A DNA stretch of 32,132 nt from Clostridioides difficile CD160. GTDB taxonomy: Bacteria; Bacillota; Clostridia; Peptostreptococcales; Peptostreptococcaceae. The stretch covers positions 1 through 32,132 of the forward strand of contig NZ_AVHW01000071.1 of NCBI RefSeq assembly GCF_000449425.2, given 5' to 3'. This document shows positions 1 to 6,685 of the stretch, piece after piece. The notes beneath the pieces were generated by a model, which did not search any database, had not been told where the DNA came from, and saw only the letters and a list, made by a program, of their open reading frames with translations. The position numbers were made by a program, and so were the translations under genes. How positions within the stretch are numbered: the stretch's first letter is position 1; every line of letters begins with the position of its first letter.

Positions 1-36
1 TATAAATATACTATAAATAAAGTAATTTAAAATAAG

Positions 37-67
37 AAAACTGTCTCAATAAAATCGAGACAGTTTT
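37..67. terminator. Hairpin terminator for the small minus-strand gene
   Basis: Perfect 11 bp stem AAAACTGTCTC / GAGACAGTTTT (37-47 with 57-67) around a 9-nt loop. A and T runs on both sides mean it could stop transcription in either direction. It lies 12 bases past the stop codon of the small minus-strand gene. Confidence 0.8.
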
Positions 68-78
68 ATAATCAAGGT

Positions 79-213
79 TTATAATACAAGTTCATATTTT
101 TCTTTAAATTCTTTTACAGCTTCAGGCCATGCCTTTTGTTCTGTAATTCCTTTTTCTTTAGCTATTTTAATTGCAATTTTTCTTATCATTGCAGCTCCCT
201 CTAATATTCCCAT
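79..213 (-). CDS. Small protein of unknown function, 44 aa
   Basis: I do not recognise a family. I chose the ATG at 213 because the minus strand reads GGGAG about 7 bases before it; an upstream in-frame start would give 69 residues but begins inside an AT-rich leader with an inverted repeat. The 44-residue protein (starting MGILEGAAMIRK) is mostly amphipathic helix: a Lys/Ile-rich stretch (residues 11-22), then ITEQKAWPEAVKEF and an acidic/basic tail. It has no signal peptide, membrane segment or cysteine. A hairpin terminator follows directly, so it is probably a single-gene unit. It belongs to the host chromosome, left of the element. Confidence 0.55.
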   Translation of the reverse strand: MGILEGAAMIRKIAIKIAKEKGITEQKAWPEAVKEFKEKYELVL

Positions 214-248
214 TTTTAATCTCCCTTCAAATATCTTTTTGTACAGAA

Positions 249-296
249 TATAAATAGTGCTAAGATTTATTACATGCTGCATATACACTATTTATA
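249..296 (-). repeat. 11 bp inverted repeat in leader of small gene
   Basis: TATAAATAGTG (249-259) and CACTATTTATA (286-296) are perfect inverted repeats with a 26-nt spacer, about 40 bases upstream of the 44-aa gene on its strand. It could be an RNA leader hairpin or an operator; nothing in the sequence decides which. Bases 297-438 hold no gene I can support. Confidence 0.4.
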
Positions 297-438
297 CAAC
301 ATAGAACTTCTAAATTCCTTTTATTTTCATACGTCTTTAACCGACATATAATTATATTCAGTAAGTTTTAAAATTATCACTTAAATAATTACTATTTAAT
401 CTTTTTTATTATTTACTTTCTTATTTACACACTAAAAA

Positions 439-481
439 CTGTAGGTAAATTTGTCTTATATCTTCACAAATATTCCTACAG
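439..481 (-). terminator. Terminator of the ABC transporter operon (minus strand)
   Basis: Imperfect 16 bp stem (439-454 with 466-481, arms beginning CTGTAGG and ending CCTACAG), followed on the minus strand by TTTTT. It lies about 110 bases past the permease stop. A weaker AT-only hairpin (518-541) also followed by T residues sits between. No gene is visible in 297-590. Confidence 0.6.
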
Positions 482-590
482 CTTTAATTATTAAAAATGT
501 ATCTCTTTAATTTCGAAAAATGATTACTTATAAGAAATCATTCCTTATTATAATCACTAAAATAATCAAATGTCTTGAATAAAATTTTAT

Positions 591-1391
591 TTATCTAGAA
601 TTGTATATTTTTTCTATAATATTAACTACAGCGTACATTGCCCATGCACAGATAGCCAATACAAATACACCCATCATTACTAAATCTAATTTGAATACTT
701 GAGAGCCGTATACTATTAAGTATCCTATTCCATATCTTGAAACCAAAAATTCTCCAACTATTACTCCTACCCATGCCATACCAATATTAATCTTAGTTAA
801 ATTTATCAAGTTTCCTGTATTTGCAGGTAGTATAAGTTTAAAAAGTATTTGAGATTTACTCGCTCCAAAACTTTTTAACATTTTAATTTTCTCTTCATCC
901 ATATTTATAAAATAATTATAAGCTGAAAGTATAGTAACAACAACAGAAATAGTTACGGCTGTTACGACGATTCCTTCTATTCCAGCACCTACCCAAACTA
1001 TGATTATAGGAGCCAAAGCAGTCTTAGGAAGAGCATTTAAAACTACCAAAAACGGGTCTAATATTTTTGATAATTTCTCTGACCACCAAAGAGCAATTGC
1101 TACCAAAATACCTAAAACAGTCCCTATAACAAGACCAAGAACAGTTTCATATACAGATATTCCAATATGCTTAAATAATTGACCACTAGATGCATATTGA
1201 ATAAATAAATTGTAAATATCACTTGGTTTGCTAAATAGAAATGTATTTATAACATTTAAGTCAGCTAAAAGTTCCCAGACTACAATAAAACCAATTAGAA
1301 TTAATAACTGGTAGAACAATACATTTCTTTTTTCTCTTTTTACACCTTTAACATAGTTTATATATCCTTCAGATCTTTTATTAAGCCTCAT
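591..1391 (-). CDS. ABC transporter permease, nitrate/sulfonate/riboflavin-type (BPD_transp_1)
   Basis: Inner-membrane permease of the SsuC/TauC/RibX-like family, which imports small organic ions or cofactors with an ATPase and a solute-binding lipoprotein. The 266 residues show an N-terminal membrane helix (about 24-45), further helices, and the EAA-loop region around KMLKSFGASKSQILFKLILPAN that docks on the ATPase. Length is typical. Its ATG (1391-1389) overlaps the end of the ATPase reading frame (stop TAA 1383-1381), so the two genes were translationally coupled before the element arrived. No solute-binding gene lies within the window, so the substrate cannot be named. In the present arrangement its nearest upstream gene on the same strand is the serine recombinase, with no terminator visible between them. 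Confidence 0.85.
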   Translation of the reverse strand: MRLNKRSEGYINYVKGVKREKRNVLFYQLLILIGFIVVWELLADLNVINTFLFSKPSDIYNLFIQYASSGQLFKHIGISVYETVLGLVIGTVLGILVAIALWWSEKLSKILDPFLVVLNALPKTALAPIIIVWVGAGIEGIVVTAVTISVVVTILSAYNYFINMDEEKIKMLKSFGASKSQILFKLILPANTGNLINLTKINIGMAWVGVIVGEFLVSRYGIGYLIVYGSQVFKLDLVMMGVFVLAICAWAMYAVVNIIEKIYNSR

Positions 1392-1563
1392 GTGTATCTA
1401 GCTCCTTCCATAATATGTCGAAATACTTTTGAAAATCAGGAACTTTACGTGTTTTGAGAGGCGTTTTTGTTCCATCCATATTAAGTTCAATGTCGTAAAT
1501 GTTTTTTATGGTAGCAGGTCTTTTAGATAATATTGCAACCTTATCTGATATGCTTATTGCTTC
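1381..1563 (-). pseudogene. 3' part of an ABC ATPase gene, cut off by the element
   Basis: Minus-strand translation from the core reads EAISISDKVAILSKRP, the stretch that follows the H-loop in SsuB/TauB-type ATPases, and runs on to ...ILWKELDTHEA and a stop at 1381. It has no start codon or ribosome site of its own. The matching 5' part is at 25554-26153. Joining the two at GAAGCA (codons Glu-Ala, in frame on both sides) gives 192 + 58 = 250 residues. This is the left half of an interrupted gene, not random decay: no stop or frameshift is seen inside it. Confidence 0.9.
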
Positions 1564-1587
1564 TACTATCGTTAAGAAAGTGCAACT
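1558..1587. other. Left attachment site: core plus inverted arm
   Basis: Core TGCTTC (1558-1563), 13 nt, then arm AAAGTGCAACT (1577-1587). The arm overlaps the recombinase stop codon (1586-1588). The right end has the same arm in inverted orientation 9 nt from its core copy. Core assignment rests on the shared six bases and on in-frame restoration of the host gene. Confidence 0.8.
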
Positions 1588-3184
1588 AATGTTTTAAAGA
1601 AACAGAATCATCTATTTCAGCACCCATATAAATAATATTAAGATTTCCTAAACTACTATCCCAAATAACAGAATCAATAATAGTGGATAACAATAATCTC
1701 TTATCATCTAAACTAGCATTATCAACTTCATCACTAAATCTTTTTAAATTGCTGACGATGATGTCTAAATTAAGATGATTACTACTAATATTTATATCTC
1801 TAGATTTCAAGTCATTAATTTTACCCTTTAAGATACTAATTTCATTATTTAAGTTTTCAACTTGAGAAATTATATAATCACAAGCAATACTGCCAGTATT
1901 TTTTGCAAGTTCTTTAATTAAATTGTTAATAAGTTTCTCTTTATCTGAAACCTGACTTTTAAGTAAATTAGTTTCAGAGTGTAAATCATTAGAAATATTG
2001 CAAATTTTAATTTTATTGATATTAAATGCACTTATGATAGACTCTACATTACAGTTTTTAATTTTATCTACAACTAAACTTTCAACTAATGGTCCATTAA
2101 GGTTTTTGCAGTTACAACTATCAACACCAAGTGTTTTTTTAGTACCACATACATAATAATATTTTAAATCCTTATCAGTTTTTTTACCTTTATAAGTGAT
2201 TCTCATATTAGCACCACACTTACCACACTTTATAAGACCAGATAAAAGAGCAGTTTTACCAGTTGCTATTCTTGGTGTCTTATCACGATTTTTATCTAGC
2301 TGAATTTGAACTTCAAGCCATATGTCAGGCTCTATGACTCCATGATGTTTTGCAATTGCTGCTATTGAATCAGATGTATTTTTAGCATATGTTAGTATTC
2401 CACATCTTCTATCTGGAGTTCCTACAACGTCCATACCATTGTTTCTAAGATATTTTAAAATTTCATCATTAGCTTTTACATATGCTGGATTTCTAAGTAT
2501 CCTAGATAAAGAACTAGGGTCAAATTTACCGCCATGAGGACCTCTTATCCCATTATGATAGACATATTTGTATAATTTTGATAAAGACCTAAGTTCTAAA
2601 TATTTATTATATATCAGCTTTACAACTTCCATTTGTTCATTATTTACTTGAAGCTTATACATGCTTCTTTCTTTTAGGTTTTCGTCTAAAAAAGTGATTT
2701 TTTCACTATTAAATCCATGAGGTGTTTTACCACCAAGCCATCTACCACTACGAGCTAATTCGTACATATTATCTTTTATACGTTCTGCAATTGTTTCTCT
2801 TTCTAATTGGGCAAATACACTTGATATAAACATCATAGCTCTTCCCATTGGAGTAGAGGTATCAAATTGCTCTTTAATTGATATAAATGAGATATCTAGT
2901 TTGTTTAATTTTTCTATTAAAGTAGAAAAATCAGATACATTTCTTGATATTCTATCTAATCTATAACAAATTAGATGATTGAATTTTTTATCTTTTGCAT
3001 CTTGCATCATCTTTTTAAATTGAGGTCTATCTATGTTACTACCACTAAAACCTTCATCCTCATATATAAAAAAATCTTTTATACCAATAGATTTAGCATA
3101 ATCCATGCATAATTGTATTTGATTTTCTATAGAGTCACCTTTACCAGTAAATCTTGATTTTCTTGAATAAATAGCAGCTTTCAA
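1586..3184 (-). CDS. Large serine recombinase (site-specific integrase)
   Basis: Catalyses integration and excision by serine-linked double-strand cleavage at att sites. The 532 residues show, in order: a resolvase catalytic domain (about 1-150) with YSRKS, where Ser10 is the likely nucleophile, the arginine motif YRLDRISRN, and FAQLERETIAER; a recombinase domain (about 155-300) beginning GGKTPHGF; a zinc ribbon (about 316-365, CGKCGANMRI then CGTKK and DSCNCKNL); and a coiled coil (about 400-470) that in this family controls direction. Length is typical of SpoIVCA/TnpX-type enzymes. Start is TTG at 3184, with AGGAGG 8 bases upstream (3198-3193). It looks intact. It is adjacent to the left att site and diverges from the candidate excision factor. 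Confidence 0.92.
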   Translation of the reverse strand: MKAAIYSRKSRFTGKGDSIENQIQLCMDYAKSIGIKDFFIYEDEGFSGSNIDRPQFKKMMQDAKDKKFNHLICYRLDRISRNVSDFSTLIEKLNKLDISFISIKEQFDTSTPMGRAMMFISSVFAQLERETIAERIKDNMYELARSGRWLGGKTPHGFNSEKITFLDENLKERSMYKLQVNNEQMEVVKLIYNKYLELRSLSKLYKYVYHNGIRGPHGGKFDPSSLSRILRNPAYVKANDEILKYLRNNGMDVVGTPDRRCGILTYAKNTSDSIAAIAKHHGVIEPDIWLEVQIQLDKNRDKTPRIATGKTALLSGLIKCGKCGANMRITYKGKKTDKDLKYYYVCGTKKTLGVDSCNCKNLNGPLVESLVVDKIKNCNVESIISAFNINKIKICNISNDLHSETNLLKSQVSDKEKLINNLIKELAKNTGSIACDYIISQVENLNNEISILKGKINDLKSRDINISSNHLNLDIIVSNLKRFSDEVDNASLDDKRLLLSTIIDSVIWDSSLGNLNIIYMGAEIDDSVSLKH

Positions 3185-3326
3185 AATTAAGACCTCCTAC
3201 AAATTAGGCTATATATTTGAAATCATTTATATAAAGTATTTCAAATGAACATATTAATTGGTTGAATTTATACAATTCTCCTCTTTATAATATATGACTA
3301 TTTATTTCTTTTATTTCTTTGCCACT

Positions 3327-3394
3327 AAAATTTCAAATCAATTAGAAATTTTGATACTTAGTTGTATCAGGACAAATCTATAACTTCATAGATT
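3327..3394. repeat. Three consecutive short hairpins between recombinase and small ORF
   Basis: Stems AAAATTTC/GAAATTTT (3327-3334, 3345-3352), GATAC/GTATC (3353-3357, 3364-3368) and AATCTAT/ATAGATT (3375-3381, 3388-3394) follow each other closely. The last two have 6-nt loops (TTAGTT, AACTTC) that lack the A1/G4 pair of EutV sites. The 3185-3465 interval is otherwise the divergent control region of the recombinase and the small ORF; I see no gene in it. Confidence 0.45.
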
Positions 3395-3465
3395 AATATA
3401 AGAGGGTCAGAATCCAAATATTTTAAAATTAGTGGTTATAACAAAAACATGTAGGAGGCTTGCAT

Positions 3466-3642
3466 ATGGAAATCAAGGTTATAGAGACTTTTCCTAAAGA
3501 TGAAGCTAAACTTAATGAAATAGAGATGGCTAAAGCCAACTGGTTTGTGAATATAATAAGTAAAAAATATCCTAAAGAAATTTTAAATAATGCTTTTACT
3601 GTTTTAGAGAAAGAATTAAATGTAAGTAAAGCTGATACATAA
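3466..3642 (+). CDS. Small protein, 58 aa; candidate recombination directionality factor
   Basis: Start is ATG 3466, preceded by AGGAGG (3453-3458, 7 nt spacing). The leader TGTAGGAGG is the same as in front of the divergent recombinase gene. The product is a soluble, charged, probably helical protein (begins MEIKVIETFPKDEAK, ends VLEKELNVSKADT) with no membrane segment or cysteine. I do not recognise a named domain. Serine-recombinase elements often encode a small excision factor near the integrase (SprB of SPbeta and the RDF of the C. difficile skin element are described examples), and this is the only small gene beside this integrase. The assignment is by position only. Confidence 0.6.
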   Translation: MEIKVIETFPKDEAKLNEIEMAKANWFVNIISKKYPKEILNNAFTVLEKELNVSKADT

Positions 3643-3673
3643 GCTTAGGTTATTGATTTTAATACACTATGAC

Positions 3674-3702
3674 TTGACATTATATTAATCAAATAGTATA
3701 TT
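3674..3702 (+). promoter_or_regulatory. Sigma-A promoter of eutG
   Basis: TTGACA (3674-3679), 17 bp spacer, TATATT (3697-3702). The predicted start falls just before the EutV hairpins, so the whole antitermination leader is transcribed. Confidence 0.8.
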
Positions 3703-3710
3703 TTTAAATA

Positions 3711-3772
3711 TAGCACAACGAAGTGTTAAAAGAGCAATGGAGCTCCATAGATAAAGTCTATGGAGCTTTTTT
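3711..3772 (+). promoter_or_regulatory. EutV (ANTAR) antitermination site overlapping a terminator, before eutG
   Basis: P1 stem TAGCAC/GTGTTA with loop AACGAA (3717-3722). P2 stem GAGC/GCTC with loop AATGGA (3736-3741). Both loops are six bases with A at position 1 and G at position 4, the known ANTAR target rule. The 3' side of P2 is also the 5' side of a perfect 11 bp terminator (3741-3751 with 3757-3767, then a T run). P2 and the terminator therefore exclude each other: EutV binding holds P2 and permits eutG transcription. Confidence 0.85.
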
Positions 3773-3800
3773 GCGTATTTAACTTAAGGAGGATGGTAAT

Positions 3801-4931
3801 TTGAATAATTTTGAGATTAAAACCAAAATAAAATTTGGAGAAGGTTCACTAAAAGCACTGCAAGAATTAAAAAACAAAAACGTATTAATAATAACAGACC
3901 CATTTATGGTTAAATCAAAAACAATAGATAAAATAACATGTAACTTAATAAATTCAACATATCAAGTTTTTGAAGAAATAGTACCAGACCCACCAATAGA
4001 AATAGTAGTAGCAGGAATAGAAGCATTTAAATCTATAAATCCAGATGTAATAATAGCATTAGGTGGAGGTTCTGCAATAGATGCTGCGAAATCTATAATG
4101 GATTTTTCTAAAAAAATATTAACAACTGACGAAGTAGAATTTATAGCAATACCAACAACAAGTGGAACAGGTTCAGAGGTAACATCATTTGCAGTAATAT
4201 CAGATAATCAAAAGGGATGTAAGTATCCATTAGTAAGTGATGATTTGCTTCCAAATATGGCAATACTAGACCCAGAACTTGTAAAAACTGTACCAAACTT
4301 TATAACAGCAGATACAGGTATGGATGTATTGACACATGCGATAGAAGCTTATGTATCTACAAATTCTAATGACTTTTCAGATGCACTAGCTGAAAAAGCT
4401 ATAAAACTAGTATTTAAGTATTTAATAAAGGCATATAAAGATGGAAATGATATAGAAGCTAGAGAAAAAATGCACAATGCCTCTTGTATAGCAGGTATGG
4501 CATTTAACCAAACATCACTTGGTATAAATCATTCTATAGCACATGTATTAGGTGGGAAATTTCATATACCACATGGAAGAGCAAATTCAATATTACTTCC
4601 ACATGTTATAGAATATAATGCATCAATAGTAGGATATACCAATCCAACTTACTCAGATACAGCTATGAAATATGCACAAATAGCAGAATTAGTAGGGCTT
4701 GGGAATGGTAATATAAGAATAGCTGTTAAAAACTTAGTAAATGAAATAAAAAAATTACAAAAAGAGATGAATATGCCAACTAAATTGACACAGTGTAAAT
4801 TAAGTTTAGGAGATATAATTAATGAAGAAAGAGAAATAGCTAAACTTGCTATAAAAGATACTTGCACATTAACCAATCCTAAAGTGCCAACTGAAGAGGA
4901 TATAATAAGTATATTAAATAATATCAAATAA
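3801..4931 (+). CDS. eutG: Iron-containing alcohol dehydrogenase EutG
   Basis: Reduces acetaldehyde to ethanol and regenerates NAD+ for the acetaldehyde dehydrogenase branch of ethanolamine breakdown. The 376 residues show the group III alcohol dehydrogenase pattern: GGGSAIDAAKS (NAD-binding, about 93-103), IPTTSGTGSEVTSF (about 133-146), and the metal ligands in TGMDVLTHAIEAY and in NHSIAHVLGG...HIPHGRANS. Start is TTG (3801), with AAGGAGG about 8 bases upstream; no in-frame ATG fits. It is the first gene of the eut locus, with its own promoter and EutV-controlled terminator, and is followed by a second promoter before eutS. No separate terminator is seen after it. Substrate preference for acetaldehyde is inferred from context. 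Confidence 0.9.
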   Translation: MNNFEIKTKIKFGEGSLKALQELKNKNVLIITDPFMVKSKTIDKITCNLINSTYQVFEEIVPDPPIEIVVAGIEAFKSINPDVIIALGGGSAIDAAKSIMDFSKKILTTDEVEFIAIPTTSGTGSEVTSFAVISDNQKGCKYPLVSDDLLPNMAILDPELVKTVPNFITADTGMDVLTHAIEAYVSTNSNDFSDALAEKAIKLVFKYLIKAYKDGNDIEAREKMHNASCIAGMAFNQTSLGINHSIAHVLGGKFHIPHGRANSILLPHVIEYNASIVGYTNPTYSDTAMKYAQIAELVGLGNGNIRIAVKNLVNEIKKLQKEMNMPTKLTQCKLSLGDIINEEREIAKLAIKDTCTLTNPKVPTEEDIISILNNIK

Positions 4932-5002
4932 TTACACTTTATTACATGTAAACATAATATTATACAAATAGGGAAAATGTTTTTAAAAATATAAATAATA
5001 TA

Positions 5003-5031
5003 TTGACAAATATAAAACATAAAACTATAAT
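5003..5031 (+). promoter_or_regulatory. Strong sigma-A promoter before eutS
   Basis: TTGACA (5003-5008), 17 bp, TATAAT (5026-5031): perfect consensus at both boxes. The P1 hairpin of the EutV site begins 2 bases past the -10 box, so P1 lies at or just after the transcript start. Strong initiation combined with a terminator fits control by antitermination rather than by an activator. Confidence 0.88.
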
Positions 5032-5032
5032 G

Positions 5033-5121
5033 AAAGTATCACAAAGGCGTGATACTTTAGTAAAAAGCAACGGAGCTTCTTAGGAATATTAATACTATTC
5101 TTATGGAGCTTCTTTTATTTT
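5033..5121 (+). promoter_or_regulatory. EutV (ANTAR) antitermination site overlapping a terminator, before eutS
   Basis: P1 is a 10 bp stem AAAGTATCAC/GTGATACTTT with loop AAAGGC (5043-5048). P2 is AAGC/GCTT with loop AACGGA (5069-5074). Both loops have A1 and G4. P2 shares its 3' half with a long terminator whose arms run about 5073-5088 and 5096-5111, pairing with G-U wobbles and followed by CTTTTATTTT. P1 is longer than at the other two sites. Confidence 0.85.
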
Positions 5122-5171
5122 AAGCAAATAACTTTTTAGTAAACTATATTTAAAGAAAGTAGGGAATAAAT

Positions 5172-5522
5172 TTGGCTGAAGAATCTAAGCAAAGAGTTAT
5201 TCAAGAATATGTTCCTGGGAAACAGGTCACATTAGCACATATAATAGCTAACCCTAATGAAGATATATATAAGAAGTTAGGATTGGTACTCGATAAAAAA
5301 GATGCAATAGGAATACTTACTATAACACCAAGTGAAGCATCAATAATAGCAGCAGATGTTGCTACAAAATCTTCAAATGTATCTTTAGGTTTTATAGATA
5401 GATTTAGTGGTTCTGTAGTAATATCAGGTGATGTAAGTTCTGTAGAATCAGCATTAGATGATGTTTTAGAAGTTTTAGGAAATATGTTAAACTTCTCATC
5501 TACAAAAATAACAAGGACATAA
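5172..5522 (+). CDS. eutS: Microcompartment shell protein EutS
   Basis: Hexagonal-facet shell protein of the ethanolamine microcompartment. The 116 residues match EutS: an N-terminal beta-strand segment ([22 protein letters not shown]) and a circularly permuted BMC fold with [26 protein letters not shown]. Length is normal for EutS (about 110-116). Start is TTG (5172), after a weak AGTAGGGA site. It is the first gene of the main transcript under its own EutV-controlled leader and is followed 7 bases later by eutP. Confidence 0.92.
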   Translation: MAEESKQRVIQEYVPGKQVTLAHIIANPNEDIYKKLGLVLDKKDAIGILTITPSEASIIAADVATKSSNVSLGFIDRFSGSVVISGDVSSVESALDDVLEVLGNMLNFSSTKITRT

Positions 5523-5529
5523 TAATACA

Positions 5530-5979
5530 ATGAAGAATATAATATTTATGGGAAAGACAGGTAGTGGGAAAACTACTCTATGTCAAAAACTAGACCAATT
5601 GGAATTGAAATATAGAAAAACTCAGTCAGTAGAACTCTACAATAATGCAATAGATACTCCAGGTGAATATATGGAAAATAGAAGTCTATACAATGCATTA
5701 ATAACAACATCAGCAGATGCTAAAATTATAGCCATAGTGTATGATGCTACACAAGAAGAAAATTATATAGCACCAGGATTTGCAAGTATGTTTTGCAAAG
5801 ACGTAATAGGGATTATAACTAAAATAAATAAAGCTACTAAAGATGAAGTAAACATAGCTTATGAGAGACTCTCACTAGCAGGAGCAAGCCAAATCTTTAA
5901 AGTAGATACAGTGGATAATATAGGGCTTGAAAAATTATTTAAATATCTAGAAAAATCTAAAAATATAGATGAAATTTAA
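5530..5979 (+). CDS. eutP: EutP, small P-loop NTPase / acetate kinase-like
   Basis: A 149-residue protein with P-loop GKTGSGKT (8-15) and DTPGEY (Walker B/switch II region). The position usually holding NKxD reads ITKIN, so guanine specificity may be relaxed. EutP proteins are Ras-like in fold, and in Salmonella one has been reported to act as an acetate kinase, which would complement the phosphotransacylase encoded downstream. ATG 5530 lies 7 bases after eutS with no strong ribosome site, so translational coupling is likely. Confidence 0.88.
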   Translation: MKNIIFMGKTGSGKTTLCQKLDQLELKYRKTQSVELYNNAIDTPGEYMENRSLYNALITTSADAKIIAIVYDATQEENYIAPGFASMFCKDVIGIITKINKATKDEVNIAYERLSLAGASQIFKVDTVDNIGLEKLFKYLEKSKNIDEI

Positions 5980-6109
5980 GGGGAAATGTTTTTTTAACTA
6001 AAAAATATGATAAAATTATATGGATAGTTAAAGAAAATATAAATTAGTATTTTATAAAAAAATATATAAACTATTCTAAGAAGATTTAATCTTTAAGTGA
6101 GGTAGGAAC

Positions 6110-6685
6110 ATGGGGAAAAAAATACTATTGGTTGATGATGAACCACTGTTAAGAATGGATACAAAAGATATACTAGAAAGTCATGGTTATGAAATAATAG
6201 GAGAAGCAAGTGATGGATTTGAAGCTGTTGAAATGTGCAAAAAACACAAACCCGATTTAGTTATAATGGATATAGAAATGCCAATACTTGATGGTATAAA
6301 AGCAGGCAAAATAATATGTAAAGAAAATCTAGCAGGTGGAGTGCTTTTACTAACTTCATTTGAAGATAAAGAATACATAGAAAAAGCCAAAAGTATAGGT
6401 GCTTATGGATACTTAGTAAAGACAGCAAGTGAAAAATCACTTATACCAACTATAGAAATGTGTTTAAATAAGGTAAATGAATTTGAAAAAATGAAAAAAG
6501 ATTTAGAAAAGGTAAATTCTAAATTGAATGAAAGAAAATTAGTAGAAAGAGCAAAAGGTATACTTATAAGAGAGTTTAAAATTTCTGAGGATGAAGCATA
6601 CACTAGAATAAGAAAATTAAGTATGGATAAAAGAACTACAATGATGGAAATTGCCAAAATGATTATAATAGGATACGATGACTAA
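6110..6685 (+). CDS. eutV: EutV, response regulator with ANTAR RNA-binding domain
   Basis: Transcription antiterminator of the eut locus. Receiver domain (residues 3-120): LLVDDEP acidic pocket, phospho-acceptor Asp54 in VIMDIEMP, Thr/Ser in LLLTSFED and Lys in YLVKTASE. A helical linker leads to the ANTAR domain (about 140-188: ERKLVERAKGILIREF, then EDEAYTRIRKLSM, MMEIAKMII). When phosphorylated by EutW the dimer binds paired six-base-loop hairpins, of which three are visible in this window. ATG 6110 follows GAGGTAGG. The 130-base gap after eutP holds no clear promoter. Overlaps eutW by 8 bases. Confidence 0.95.
   Translation: MGKKILLVDDEPLLRMDTKDILESHGYEIIGEASDGFEAVEMCKKHKPDLVIMDIEMPILDGIKAGKIICKENLAGGVLLLTSFEDKEYIEKAKSIGAYGYLVKTASEKSLIPTIEMCLNKVNEFEKMKKDLEKVNSKLNERKLVERAKGILIREFKISEDEAYTRIRKLSMDKRTTMMEIAKMIIIGYDD

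Noticed and set aside
3240-3460. Cobalamin riboswitch before eutG
   Set aside because: A lone GCCACT occurs at 3321, but no other conserved box is present and it lies before the small ORF, far from the eutG promoter.
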